A stretch of 35,352 nucleotides of DNA from Mycobacterium interjectum (GCF_900078675.2 NZ_LT546237.1:1505314-1540665); one strand, 5' to 3'; shown: positions 22,160 through 30,313, counted from the stretch's first letter. Program-made: numbers and translations. Notes: generated from the sequence alone by a model not told the origin.

Positions 22160-22450
22160 TCAGACGGACGGCTTGTCGCGCAGCCTCGCCGCGGCCGCCG
22201 CCGATTCCATGTATTCGGTGACGGCCTCGGGCGCCACCAGCCCGAAGCGGACCTGCAGGTCGATGGGGTTCAGCCCGAAGTACTCGGCGGCCCTGATCAG
22301 GTTGTCGGCGGTGATCAGCCTGCCCTCGCGAGCCGCCTTGTAGTAGGCGGACTTGCGGTAACCGAACGCCTCGTAGACCTCGGTGGCGGCGAGGGGCCGG
22401 CCCACCAGGTACCGCAAGACCACCGTCGGGTCCTTGTCGCGGTCGTCCAT
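22160..22450 (-). CDS. small HTH (XRE/phage-repressor-like) protein
   Basis: A 96-residue protein with a probable helix-turn-helix: the segment PLAATEVYEAFGYRKSAYYK, then LITADNLIRAAEYFGLNPID, and a C-terminal Ala-rich helix ending in DKPSV. It resembles the small mycobacterial DNA-binding proteins distantly like phage immunity repressors, but it is chromosomal here with no phage genes around. ATG 22450 is preferred over the far upstream in-frame start. A TACTGT -10 (22460-22465, minus) gives a leader of about 3 bases. Divergent from the epimerase gene. Confidence 0.75.
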   Translation of the reverse strand: MDDRDKDPTVVLRYLVGRPLAATEVYEAFGYRKSAYYKAAREGRLITADNLIRAAEYFGLNPIDLQVRFGLVAPEAVTEYMESAAAAARLRDKPSV

Positions 22451-22527
22451 AATCCGAAAACAGTAGCCGACGATGGTGGACGGCGCCTGCTGTGCGGACA
22501 CCATCGCACTTGGCGGATCGCAGCGCC

Positions 22528-22533
22528 TACTAT
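22528..22533 (+). promoter_or_regulatory. -10 element TACTAT of a leaderless promoter
   Basis: TACTAT ends 6 bases before ATG 22540, so the transcript should start on the start codon. It also decides against the longer in-frame start at 22492. It is back-to-back with the promoter of the HTH gene (22460-22465). Confidence 0.6.
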
Positions 22534-22539
22534 CAGCGC

Positions 22540-23442
22540 ATGCGCGGCTCAAAGATCTTGATCACCGGCCCGACCGGTCAACTCGCCACCCCCATCGCCC
22601 TGGCGCTGGCGCCCGAAAACGAAGTGTGGGGCATCGCCCGCTTCAGCAACCCCGCTGCACGAGAAGGCCTCGAAAAAGCGGGGATTCGGTGTCAGACCGT
22701 CGACCTGGCGGCCGGGGACTTCACCGGCGTCCCGGATGACTTCGACTACGTCCTCAACTTGGCGGTCGCCAAGAGCGGACATTGGGACAAGGACCTCGGC
22801 GCCAACGCGGAATCGGTCGGCCTGCTGATGGCCCACTGCCGCGGGGCGAAGGCGTTCCTGCACTGCTCCTCGGCGGCCGTCTACGACCCGCCCGACGACG
22901 AACCCCGAACCGAGCAGGCCGCCCTCGGCGACAACCACAAGTTTCTGTTCCCCACCTATTCGATCTCCAAGATCGCCGGGGAGGTCGTCGCCCGGGCGAT
23001 GGCGCGCATCCTCGACGTGCCGACGACCATCGCCCGCCTCAACGTGCCCTACGGCAACAACGGCGGGTGGCCGTACTACCACATGGAGATGATGCTGGCC
23101 GGGATCCCGATCCCGGTGCCGCCCGGCGGGCCGGCCCGCTACAACCCGATCCACGAGGACGACATCATCGCGACCGTGCCCAAGCTGCTCGAGGCGGCGT
23201 CGGTCCCGGCGACCACGGTCAACTGGTGCGGCGACCAGGTCGTCAGCCTCCAGGAATGGTGCGGCTACCTCGGTTCCCTCGTCGGCAAGGAGCCGCTATT
23301 CGAGGAAAGCGCGCAGGCGTTGCGGGGCAATCCCACCGACGGGGAGCGGATGCACGAGCTCATCGGCGGCACGAAGGTCGACTGGCAGGACGGGTTGCGG
23401 CGGATGGCGGCGAAATTCCACCCGGAACTGGTCGGCGCGTAG
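22540..23442 (+). CDS. NAD-dependent epimerase/dehydratase (extended SDR)
   Basis: A 300-residue extended SDR. The N-terminal KILITGPTGQLATPIALAL is the Rossmann loop, NLAVAKSGHW follows, the catalytic Ser lies in HCSSAAVYD and the Tyr-Lys pair in PTYSISKIAGE (YxxxK). VPYGNNGGW and the later NPIHEDDI strand are typical of nucleotide-sugar epimerases and related reductases. The substrate is unknown; the pattern is close to UDP-sugar epimerases. ATG 22540 is supported by the -10 at 22528-22533. Convergent with the hydrolase gene over 13 bases. Confidence 0.92.
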   Translation: MRGSKILITGPTGQLATPIALALAPENEVWGIARFSNPAAREGLEKAGIRCQTVDLAAGDFTGVPDDFDYVLNLAVAKSGHWDKDLGANAESVGLLMAHCRGAKAFLHCSSAAVYDPPDDEPRTEQAALGDNHKFLFPTYSISKIAGEVVARAMARILDVPTTIARLNVPYGNNGGWPYYHMEMMLAGIPIPVPPGGPARYNPIHEDDIIATVPKLLEAASVPATTVNWCGDQVVSLQEWCGYLGSLVGKEPLFEESAQALRGNPTDGERMHELIGGTKVDWQDGLRRMAAKFHPELVGA

Positions 23443-23455
23443 CGGCCACGCCCGG

Positions 23456-24277
23456 TCACAGATGAGCTAAGAGCCGGTCGGCGAACGTCTCAGGATGCTC
23501 CCGGTGCATGAAGTGACCACCGGGGACCTCCTCGATCACGTACTCGTTCGCGAACATCCGCGCGGCGCCCCGGTAGTCCGATGGCTCGGCGACCGGGTCG
23601 TCCAGCCCGGCGAAGACGACCGTCGGCACAGTGATCTTCGCCTTCAGCGACGGGCTGGGTACGGGAGAGAGCTTTCGGTAGTAGCCGAACGCCGCGTCCA
23701 GGCTCGCCGGGTTCGAGAAGCTCGCGCGGACCGCGTCGAACTCGTCCGGCCCGGGATTCCACGTCGGGGACCATCGGCGGCAGATGGCGGGCAGCGCCGC
23801 GAAGTCGTTGCGCGCGAAGCGTTCCGCCGCCCCCGGCAACTTGTACGCCGCGAAGTGGCGAACGCCCCAGAGCTTTTTCAGCGTCGGCTTGAGCGTCGCC
23901 GGATGCGGAATGCCGATGACGAACAGCTTTTTCACTCGATCCGGTCCGAGTCCGGCCGCGCCGTACGCGGCCGAGGCTCCCCAGTCGTGCCCGATCACGA
24001 TGGCATCGTGGGCGCCGAGCGATTCGATCAGCGCGAGCGGATCGCGTGCCAACGTTTCCTGATCGGCATCCCGGTCGGGAATCGCACTGGGATGGTAGCC
24101 GCGCATGAACGGGCTGACCGCGCGGAAGCCCTCGGCGGCGAGGCGCAGACGAAGGTCGTCCCAGGTGTGCGCCGTGTCCGGAAACCCGTGCAGCATGAGG
24201 ACGAGCGGCCCGGAGCCGTCCTCCAGATAGGCGAATCGAAGCCCGTTGGCTTCGACGAAATGGATCTCATCGGCCAT
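23456..24277 (-). CDS. alpha/beta hydrolase, epoxide hydrolase-like
   Basis: A 273-residue alpha/beta hydrolase: oxyanion-hole [14 protein letters not shown], nucleophile elbow [17 protein letters not shown] with Asp as the nucleophile (as in epoxide hydrolases and haloalkane dehalogenases rather than a Ser), the FAGLDDPV acid segment and the catalytic His in [13 protein letters not shown]. It should open epoxides or act on related esters; substrate unknown. The start ATG 24277 fits a [13 protein letters not shown]-terminus; TAGTGT (24287-24292, minus strand) gives a leader of about 3 bases. It lies 65 bases after the TetR gene on the same strand. Confidence 0.93.
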   Translation of the reverse strand: MADEIHFVEANGLRFAYLEDGSGPLVLMLHGFPDTAHTWDDLRLRLAAEGFRAVSPFMRGYHPSAIPDRDADQETLARDPLALIESLGAHDAIVIGHDWGASAAYGAAGLGPDRVKKLFVIGIPHPATLKPTLKKLWGVRHFAAYKLPGAAERFARNDFAALPAICRRWSPTWNPGPDEFDAVRASFSNPASLDAAFGYYRKLSPVPSPSLKAKITVPTVVFAGLDDPVAEPSDYRGAARMFANEYVIEEVPGGHFMHREHPETFADRLLAHL

Positions 24278-24342
24278 GCCTTGGGGACACTACGCGCCGG
24301 CGGGCACCTCCGCCGAAGTGAAAGCGCCGCTCGCTTCGGCGC

Positions 24343-24924
24343 TTATGAACCGGGCCGCTCGACCGGTTCGACGATGCGAGTCGCCGCCTCGACGGCCGCG
24401 GCGCGGCGGCGGGCGACCACCTTCGGGTCTGTGGTCGCCGCGGCGGGGTCGGGCCAATGCGCCCAGGCCAGTCCGACCGCGAACAGGAGCACCAGCAGCT
24501 GCTGGGGTTCCCAAGCGGGGTCGACGTGGCCGCCGGCTTGCGCCTCTTCCAGGGCGGCGAGGGCCTTTTCGGGTGGATGCTCTCCGTCGAACTCCGGCTT
24601 GTCGAGCGGAAAGCCTTCCAGCTGGGCCCAGGTGATCATCCGCAGGTGTTCGGGGCGCCGCTGCGCCAGGTCGAAGACGCCGCCGACGAACTCGGGCACC
24701 GCGTCGGGGCGCAACTCGACGGCGTGGAAGAACTCCGCGCCGTCGGTGGCGACCACGTCCCGAAAGAGGGCCTCCTTGTCGCCGAAGTGCGCGTACAGCC
24801 GCTCCTTGCTGGCACTGGCGGCGCGGGCGATGCGGTCGATGCGCGCTCCGGCCAAGCCGTACTGGGCGAACTCGGCGCGGGCGGCCGCAAGTATTTCGCC
24901 GCGCAGCTCGGTCTTGGTCCTCAC
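24343..24924 (-). CDS. TetR-family transcriptional regulator
   Basis: A 193-residue TetR regulator with the N-terminal helix-turn-helix RGEILAAARAEFAQYGLAGA, then ARIDRIARAASASKERLYAH, and FGDKEALFRDVVATDGAEFF as the start of the ligand domain. GTG 24924 is the best start: TATGAT (24931-24936, minus strand) ends 6 bases before it, giving a leaderless transcript. It is divergent from the methyltransferase gene at 25005; the palindrome at 24942-24955 is the likely operator for both. The ligand could be a lipid-type molecule given its targets; this is inference. Confidence 0.95.
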   Translation of the reverse strand: MRTKTELRGEILAAARAEFAQYGLAGARIDRIARAASASKERLYAHFGDKEALFRDVVATDGAEFFHAVELRPDAVPEFVGGVFDLAQRRPEHLRMITWAQLEGFPLDKPEFDGEHPPEKALAALEEAQAGGHVDPAWEPQQLLVLLFAVGLAWAHWPDPAAATTDPKVVARRRAAAVEAATRIVEPVERPGS

Positions 24925-24930
24925 GGGAAT

Positions 24931-24936
24931 ATCATA
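24931..24936 (-). promoter_or_regulatory. -10 element TATGAT of the TetR gene
   Basis: TATGAT on the minus strand ends 6 bases before GTG 24924, so the TetR mRNA is probably leaderless. The operator palindrome lies in the spacer to the -35 region, so TetR can repress itself. Confidence 0.6.
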
Positions 24937-24941
24937 GACAG

Positions 24942-24955
24942 ACGAACTGGTTCGT
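24942..24955. promoter_or_regulatory. TetR operator palindrome ACGAAC-TG-GTTCGT
   Basis: Perfect inverted repeat of 6 bases with a 2-base spacer, partly extended outward. It lies between the divergent TetR and methyltransferase starts, 17 bases from the TetR GTG and 49 bases from the methyltransferase ATG. A -10-like TATGGT (24960-24965) follows on the plus strand, so both promoters are covered. Confidence 0.75.
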
Positions 24956-25004
24956 TTGTTATGGTGGTTCCAAGAACGGGCTGACAACGACGAAGGAGGC
25001 CGTG

Positions 25005-25817
25005 ATGGCAGCGACGGATGTGCTGCACGAAGACATAGCGACGATGCCCAGGGGCGGCCCGGGTGCGTCGTGGCTGGACCGTCGATTCCAGACGGATGCA
25101 CTGGAGTACTTGGATCGCGACGACGTGCCCGACGACGTCAAGCAGCGGGTGATCGGAATGCTTGACCGGATCGGCACGCTGACCAGGCAGCACGAGAAGT
25201 ACGCGCGCACCGCACTCGAGGTCGTCGCCGACATACCGCATCCGCGCATCCTGGAGATCGGCGCCGGGCATGGAAAGCTCTCGGCGCAGATTCTTCGGCT
25301 CCACCCGACCGCTACCGTCACGGTCAGCGACCTGGATCCGACCTCCGTGGCCAACATCGCCGCGGGGGAGCTTGGTACGCACCCGCGGGCGCGCACGCAG
25401 GTGATCGACGCGACGGCGATCGACGCCGCCGACGACAGCTACGACCTCGTGGTGTTCGCGCTGGCGTTTCATCACCTGCCGCCGGCCGTCGCCAGCCGTG
25501 CCATCGCCGAGGCCACCCGGGTGGGCAAGCGCTTCCTCGTCATCGACCTCAAACGGCAAAGGCCGTTGGCCATGATGCTGTTCCCGGCAATGGCACTGCC
25601 GATGAACCTTGCCCTGCTGCGAGGGTCGTGGAATTGGCCGGGCCTGCACGACGGGTTCATCAGCGCGCTGCGTGCCTACAGTCCCTCGGCGCTGAAGGCC
25701 CTTGGCCGTGCCGCCGATCCCCAGATGAACGTCGAATTGCTGTCCAGCCCAACGCGGCTCGGCCCGCCTTCGCTCACCGTCGTGTTCTCCCGTCCGGGCG
25801 TCGACGACCGTGGCTGA
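25005..25817 (+). CDS. class I SAM-dependent methyltransferase
   Basis: A 270-residue methyltransferase: the N-terminal LDRRFQTDALEYLDRDDVPD, motif I RILEIGAGHGKLSAQILR, motif II-like TVSDLDPTSVANIA, then SYDLVVFALAFHHLPP and the LVIDLKRQRPLAMMLFP segment. The C-terminal region contains a hydrophobic stretch (ALPMNLALLRG), so it may act on a membrane lipid. ATG 25005 follows AGGAGG with 5-base spacing; GTG 25002 also fits. Its last codons overlap the acyltransferase start by 8 bases (GTGGCTGA), so the two are co-translated and controlled by the TetR palindrome. Confidence 0.92.
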   Translation: MAATDVLHEDIATMPRGGPGASWLDRRFQTDALEYLDRDDVPDDVKQRVIGMLDRIGTLTRQHEKYARTALEVVADIPHPRILEIGAGHGKLSAQILRLHPTATVTVSDLDPTSVANIAAGELGTHPRARTQVIDATAIDAADDSYDLVVFALAFHHLPPAVASRAIAEATRVGKRFLVIDLKRQRPLAMMLFPAMALPMNLALLRGSWNWPGLHDGFISALRAYSPSALKALGRAADPQMNVELLSSPTRLGPPSLTVVFSRPGVDDRG

Positions 25818-26664
25818 CAGCGCGGGCCCGGCCGGCATCACCGAGCCCAGCGCGCGGGTGCGGACACTGCGCCGGCTGCTCGACACGGTGAGCGACCGGC
25901 TGCGCCCGGTTCTCGCGGTTTCCCGACCCTACGTTGACGGCCTGGAAAACCTACCCGGCGACGGCCGATTCCTGTTGGTGGGCAACCACACTCAGTTCGG
26001 CTCCGAGGTCTTCTTGATCTCCGATACGGTACGGCACGCGATCGGCACCCGGGTGCGCCCGCTGGCGGAACGGGGTTTCGGGCGGATGCGTGGGCTACCG
26101 GCCGACCTGATCGAGGCGTTCGGCGCGGTGGTCGGCGCACCGGAAACCGCGCGGGAACTCATGCGCGACGACCAGACCATCCTGGTGTTCCCCGGGGGCG
26201 GCCGCGAGATCGCGAAGTTCAAGGGCGAGGAGTACACCCTGCGCTGGCAGGGGCGCGCGGGATTCGCGCGGCTGTCGGTGGAAAACGGCTACCCGATGGT
26301 GCCGGCCGGTCTCGTCGGCGGCGACGACGTCTATCGCAGCTGGACCGCCCGCGACGGCGCATACGGAAAATTCAGCGAGGCGCTGGGCCGCAGGTTGAAC
26401 GGGCGATCGGACATGGCGGTGCCGCTACTGCGGGGGATCGGTCCGACCCTGATTCCGCGCCCGCAGCGCATGTACCTCCGCTTCGGCACGCCGATCGATA
26501 CCAGCAGACCGCTGGGCGTCGGCGAGCAGCAGTGGGTCGAGGCGGTCAAGGACCAGACGCAACGAGCGCTCGAAAAGATCCTGGCGGACCTGCGGACGCT
26601 GCGCGCCACCGATCCGTATCGCAACCTCAGCCCCCTGGCGTGGCGCGACGCGACTACTCCATAG
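25810..26664 (+). CDS. lysophospholipid acyltransferase-like / DAGAT-like protein
   Basis: A 284-residue acyltransferase-family protein: block I RFLLVGNHTQFGSEVFLI (His in the NH-TQ form of plant-like DGAT/phytyl-ester-synthase relatives instead of the usual HX4D), FGAVVGAPETARELM, block III with ILVFPGGGREIAKFKGEEY, and block IV with VPAGLVGGDDVYRS. These transfer an acyl chain to glycerol or isoprenol-like acceptors on membranes. The GTG start overlaps the methyltransferase end, so it is coupled. A terminator-like stem follows its stop. The pair makes a short lipid-modification operon. Confidence 0.9.
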   Translation: MADSAGPAGITEPSARVRTLRRLLDTVSDRLRPVLAVSRPYVDGLENLPGDGRFLLVGNHTQFGSEVFLISDTVRHAIGTRVRPLAERGFGRMRGLPADLIEAFGAVVGAPETARELMRDDQTILVFPGGGREIAKFKGEEYTLRWQGRAGFARLSVENGYPMVPAGLVGGDDVYRSWTARDGAYGKFSEALGRRLNGRSDMAVPLLRGIGPTLIPRPQRMYLRFGTPIDTSRPLGVGEQQWVEAVKDQTQRALEKILADLRTLRATDPYRNLSPLAWRDATTP

Positions 26665-26667
26665 GGA

Positions 26668-26695
26668 CATCGAGTGCCCTGTGTGGCGCTCGATG
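26668..26695. terminator. stem-loop after the acyltransferase (I-shaped terminator)
   Basis: CATCGAGTGCC (26668-26678) pairs with GGCGCTCGATG (26685-26695) over 11 bp with one G-U pair and a 6-base loop, starting 4 bases after the acyltransferase stop. No T run follows, as is common for mycobacterial terminators. Confidence 0.6.
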
Positions 26696-26779
26696 CCGCG
26701 ACACGTAACCAGTTGCGAAGAATCGCCGGCGGGGATCGCAACGGTTTATGTTTCGCGGCCCCGCAGGCCCGGTGGCAAC

Positions 26780-27253
26780 ATGGCCGGAGTGACCGCTAGC
26801 TCGGCCGAACAGCGACTGCGTGACCTGGCGCTGCTGCGCCGCGTCCGCGACCGGATCGACCGGGACTACGTCCCGCACGACGACCCGGAAGCCTCGCTGG
26901 CCTTCTATCGCGACACCCTCGGCTTCGAGGTCCGCCTCGACGTTGGGCAGGGCAAGATGCGCTGGATCACGGTCGGCCCGCCGGGTCAGCCCGGCACGTC
27001 CATCGTGTTGACCCCGCCGGCCGCCAACCCCGGCATCACCGACGAGGAGCGCCGCACCGTCGCCGAGATGATGGCCAAGGGCACCTACGCGATGCTCCTG
27101 CTGGCGGCCAAGGACCTGGACGGCGCCTTCGAGCAGCTGCAGGCCGCCGACGCCGAAATCGTCCAGGAACCGACCGAGCAGCCGTACGGGCTCCGCGACT
27201 GCGCCGTGCGCGACCCGGCGGGCAACCTCATCCGCATCCAGCAACTGCGCTGA
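26780..27253 (+). CDS. VOC/glyoxalase-fold protein with an AraC-type N-terminus (probable chimera)
   Basis: A 157-residue protein. From about residue 31 it is a VOC-family domain (PHDDPEASLAFYRDTLGFEV, then MRWITVGPPGQPGTS, and the end YGLRDCAVRDPAGNLIR). Residues 1-30 (beginning MAGVTASSAE, ending RVRDRIDRDY) match, from memory, the N-terminus of a mycobacterial AraC regulator that usually sits just upstream of such a VOC gene. The VOC first strand, usually of the MDITIH type, and the AraC helix-turn-helix are missing, so the gene looks like a fusion across a deletion. The frame is open and stays in frame. It may still fold as a VOC domain with one strand lost. Recall-based, to be checked by alignment. 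Confidence 0.85.
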   Translation: MAGVTASSAEQRLRDLALLRRVRDRIDRDYVPHDDPEASLAFYRDTLGFEVRLDVGQGKMRWITVGPPGQPGTSIVLTPPAANPGITDEERRTVAEMMAKGTYAMLLLAAKDLDGAFEQLQAADAEIVQEPTEQPYGLRDCAVRDPAGNLIRIQQLR

Positions 27254-27267
27254 GCCAGACAACGGGA

Positions 27268-27300
27268 AAAGTCCCGAACCTCAAGCGGATTCGGGACTTT
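27268..27300. terminator. bidirectional intrinsic-like terminator
   Basis: AAAGTCCCGAA (27268-27278) and TTCGGGACTTT (27290-27300) are perfect 11-base arms with an 11-base loop, between the convergent VOC gene (stop 27253) and the membrane-protein gene (stop 27320). Each side ends in T or A runs, so it can stop both transcripts. Confidence 0.8.
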
Positions 27301-27319
27301 CCACTTCCAGCGGGCCGGG

Positions 27320-27574
27320 TCAACTCCCCTTGGAGTAGCGGGTCAGGAACCCGACGCTCGCGATCCCCGCGACGGCGCCGACCACGGCCCAGAGCACCAC
27401 CTGGAACGCCATGGCCCCGAAGAACCAGCCGAACGTCAACCCGAGGTAAAGCACCCAGATCAGCCGGATCAGGCTCCAGGCCGCAACCAGGCCGGTGGCG
27501 ATCCCGATGTACAGGCTGCGCTGACGGTCGACGCGGTTGATCTGCTCTTCGATGCTGGCGGGTACGAGCTTCAT
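27320..27574 (-). CDS. small hypothetical membrane protein
   Basis: An 84-residue protein with an N-terminal basic/acidic helix (IEEQINRVDRQR) and two hydrophobic helices (SLYIGIATGLVAAWSLIRLI, and the stretch AMAFQVVLWAVVGAVAGIAS), ending in a short RYSKGS tail. It is a probable inner-membrane protein with no known family. ATG 27574 is preceded by a clear GAAAGGAAG SD. The next minus-strand gene stop (27757) is 182 bases away, and that gap shows no coding signal. Confidence 0.85.
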   Translation of the reverse strand: MKLVPASIEEQINRVDRQRSLYIGIATGLVAAWSLIRLIWVLYLGLTFGWFFGAMAFQVVLWAVVGAVAGIASVGFLTRYSKGS

Positions 27575-27756
27575 TTGTCTGACTTCCTTTCACGTGGCGC
27601 CGCCGGGTTGGCGTCGTCGTTGCGGTAAGTACAGAGCGCCCGATTGGCTACCGATCCCAAGAAATCTGCGGTGGTAGAACGCCTCACGATGGCGCTTCTC
27701 GCGGATTGCCGTCGCGCGATGACAGGTCCGCTTGGCCAGGTTTGGGAAGGCCCCGA

Positions 27757-29229
27757 TCAGGGGGCGACGGCCGTCGTCTTGGTGTCGCCTTCGACCGCGT
27801 CATCCATTTCCGCCCGGAACCGGCGATACCGCTCGCTGTGCCCGGGCCGGCGCCGGACGACGAGCCAACCGGCCCCCAGGGCCACGAACCACAGCGGAAA
27901 CCATGCCAACGCGATCGCGGTTTCGTGTTCGGTGCACAGCGTCCAGATCACGAACGCGAAGAAGCCGAGGATGGCCCAGCACATCACCACGCCGCCGGGC
28001 ATCTTGTAGGACGACGCGGCATGGCGCGCCGCGTCACGGCGGCGGTAGACGAGGTAGCTGACGATGATCATCGCCCAGACGAACATGAACAGCAGCGACG
28101 AGATGGTTGTCACGAGCGTGAAAGCGTTCATCACGGAACCGCCGACGTAGAGCAGCGGGATGGACGTCAACAGCAGCGAAGCGGTGACCAACAGTGCCGG
28201 CGCCGGCACCCCACCTCGGTTCAGCCGGCGGAAGCGCGCCGGGGCGCTGCCTTCGTCGGCCAGACCGAAAAGCATGCGGCCGGTGGAGAACAGGCCGGAG
28301 TTGGCCGAGGACGCGGCCGCGGTGGTCACGACGAAGTTGACGATGGACGCCGCGGCGGCGAGCCCGGCCAGCGAGAACATCGTCACGAACGGGGACTCGC
28401 CGCCGGGTAGCCGCCGCCAGGGGACGACGGTGAGGATCGCCAGGAGCGCGCCGATGTAGAAGACCGCCACGCGCAGCGGAACGGCGTTGATGGCCCGGGG
28501 GAGGGTGCGGCGCGGATCGGCCGTCTCGGCCGCCGCCGTGCCGACGAGTTCGACGCCCACGAATGCGAAGAACGCGATCTGGAATCCGCCGACCACGCCC
28601 ATGAACCCCGTCGCGAAGAAACCGCCGTCATTCCAGAGGTTCTCAAACGTCGCGCGATTGCCCTGCGGCGACACGAAATTCGTCGCGACGAGGACGGCGC
28701 CGACGACGATGATGCACAAGATCGCGGCAACCTTGATCAACGCGAACCAGAACTCGATCTCCCCGAAATGGCGCACGCTGAACAGATTGAACAGCAGGAT
28801 CAGTCCGACGGTGACCACGGCCGGCAGCCACGCCGGCAGGCCAGGCCACCAGAATTTCGCGTACCCGGTGATGGCAACGACTTCCGCGATCGCGGTGACG
28901 ACCCAGGCGAACCAGTAGGACCATCCGATGAAAAAGCCTGCCGCAGGGCCCAACAGATCGGCGGCGAAGTCGACGAACGACTTGTACTTGAGGTTCGACA
29001 ACAGCAGCTCGCCCATCGCGCGCAGCACGAAGAACACGAAGAAGCCGATGATCCCGTACACCACCAGTACCGCCGGACCGGCGTGCGCGATCGTCCGCCC
29101 CGAACCCATGAAGAGACCGGTGCCGATCGCGCCACCGATCGCGATCAACTGGATGTGCCGGTTGGACAGGCCCCGCCGCAGTTGCCGGACGTCGCCGACC
29201 TCAGGTGGACCGGCGACATCGTTCGACAC
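27757..29229 (-). CDS. cycA: CycA-type amino-acid permease (APC family)
   Basis: A 490-residue permease with about 12 hydrophobic segments. The N-terminal RRGLSNRHIQLIAIGGAIGT, GLFMGSG, RAMGELLLSNL, GWSYWFAWVVTA, VGVELVGTAAAETADPRRTL and the SANSGLFSTGRMLFGLADEG segments closely follow the E. coli CycA sequence as I recall it. CycA imports D-alanine, D-serine and glycine by proton symport and is the uptake route for D-cycloserine. GTG 29229 is the start, 15 bases after the CurA-like gene on the same strand, so the two are probably one operon. Whether it is the main CycA or a paralogue cannot be told here. Confidence 0.9.
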   Translation of the reverse strand: MSNDVAGPPEVGDVRQLRRGLSNRHIQLIAIGGAIGTGLFMGSGRTIAHAGPAVLVVYGIIGFFVFFVLRAMGELLLSNLKYKSFVDFAADLLGPAAGFFIGWSYWFAWVVTAIAEVVAITGYAKFWWPGLPAWLPAVVTVGLILLFNLFSVRHFGEIEFWFALIKVAAILCIIVVGAVLVATNFVSPQGNRATFENLWNDGGFFATGFMGVVGGFQIAFFAFVGVELVGTAAAETADPRRTLPRAINAVPLRVAVFYIGALLAILTVVPWRRLPGGESPFVTMFSLAGLAAAASIVNFVVTTAAASSANSGLFSTGRMLFGLADEGSAPARFRRLNRGGVPAPALLVTASLLLTSIPLLYVGGSVMNAFTLVTTISSLLFMFVWAMIIVSYLVYRRRDAARHAASSYKMPGGVVMCWAILGFFAFVIWTLCTEHETAIALAWFPLWFVALGAGWLVVRRRPGHSERYRRFRAEMDDAVEGDTKTTAVAP

Positions 29230-29244
29230 GGTGGGGCGCCCGCG

Positions 29245-30261
29245 TCAGTTCGGGGCCGTTTTGACGACCAGCTTGCCGACGTTCTTGCCGTCGAACAGCA
29301 TGTTGATCGCCGTCGGCAACTGCTCGAAGCCCTCGACGACCGTCTCGAGCGGCGTGAGCTTGCCCTCGGCGATCAGGCCCGCGATCTCGCTGTTCGCCTC
29401 CGGCGCGCGGCCGAGGTGGTCGAGGACGATGAAGCCCTGCACCGTCGCGCGCTGGATGAGCAGGTTTCCGAACGCGCGCGGTCCCGGCGGTGGATCGGCG
29501 GAGTTGTAGCCGGAGATCAGGCCGCAGAGCGCGACGCGGGCGCCGATGTTCAGCCGCGCGAAGACGGCGTCCATGATGTCGCCGCCGACGTTCTCGAAGT
29601 CGACGTCGATGCCGTCGGGGGTCGCGGCGGCGAGCTGGGCGGCCCAGTCGTCGGCGCGGTGGTCGACGGCCGCGTCTAAGCCAAGTTGGTCGGTGAGCAG
29701 GGCGCACTTTTCGGGCCCGCCGGCGATCCCGACGACCCGCGCGCCGGCGGCCTTGGCGAGCTGCCCGGCGACCGACCCGACTGCGCCAGCCGCGGCCGAG
29801 ACCACGACCGTCTCGCCTTGCTTCGGCTTGCCGATGTCGCGGATGCCGACCCACGCGGTCAGCCCGGTCGAACCGAGTGCGCCCAGGTAGGCGCTGGGCG
29901 AAATGCCCGTGGCGACGTCGACCGGCATCACGAACGACGTGGGGGAGACGACCGCGTAATCCTGCCAGCCCAGCAGGCCCTGCACGGTCTGACCGACCGC
30001 AAAATTCGGGTTCTTCGACGCGACGACCTGGCCCAGACCGGCCGCGCGCATCACCTCGCCAATGCCCACCGGCGGCAGGTAGGTCGGCGTGTCGTTGATC
30101 CACATGCGGTTCGTCGGGTCGAGCGATATCCAGTCGACGCGCACCAGCGCCTCGCCGTCGCCGATCTCGGGCACCGCCTCCTCGCTCAGTTCGAAGGTGT
30201 CCGGGCCGATGCGGCCGGTGGGGCGTTCGCGGAGCAGAAAACGGCGGTTTCGATCGGACAT
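29245..30261 (-). CDS. CurA/leukotriene-B4-dehydrogenase-like MDR NADP-dependent oxidoreductase
   Basis: A 338-residue zinc-free medium-chain reductase: N-terminal RFLLRERPTGRIGPDTFEL, YLPPVGIGEVMRAAGLGQVV, then GSTGLTAWVGIRDIGKPKQG, the nucleotide loop VVVSAAAGAVGSVAGQLAKA and FENVGGDIMDAVFARLN. It matches CurA and prostaglandin reductase-like enzymes that reduce alpha,beta-unsaturated carbonyls with NADPH. TACGGT (30268-30273, minus strand) ends 6 bases before ATG 30261, so a leaderless start is likely. The longer frame upstream crosses the divergent secreted-protein gene. Confidence 0.93.
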   Translation of the reverse strand: MSDRNRRFLLRERPTGRIGPDTFELSEEAVPEIGDGEALVRVDWISLDPTNRMWINDTPTYLPPVGIGEVMRAAGLGQVVASKNPNFAVGQTVQGLLGWQDYAVVSPTSFVMPVDVATGISPSAYLGALGSTGLTAWVGIRDIGKPKQGETVVVSAAAGAVGSVAGQLAKAAGARVVGIAGGPEKCALLTDQLGLDAAVDHRADDWAAQLAAATPDGIDVDFENVGGDIMDAVFARLNIGARVALCGLISGYNSADPPPGPRAFGNLLIQRATVQGFIVLDHLGRAPEANSEIAGLIAEGKLTPLETVVEGFEQLPTAINMLFDGKNVGKLVVKTAPN

Positions 30262-30267
30262 ATGCGC

Positions 30268-30273
30268 ACCGTA
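30268..30273 (-). promoter_or_regulatory. -10 element TACGGT of a leaderless promoter
   Basis: TACGGT on the minus strand ends 6 bases before ATG 30261, giving a transcription start on the start codon for the CurA-like gene and the permease after it. Confidence 0.5.
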
Positions 30274-30313
30274 CCCTTCAACAAGGGGGCCGCCGAACGA
30301 AAGGTTTTGGGCG

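Noticed and set aside
22160..22450. The HTH protein as a prophage repressor
   Set aside because: No integrase, att-like repeat or phage gene in the flanks, so it is treated as a chromosomal regulator.
22098..22561. Possible plus-strand ORF starting after the hairpin and running antisense to the HTH gene
   Set aside because: It is Arg/Gly-rich shadow sequence opposite a gene with a clear helix-turn-helix.
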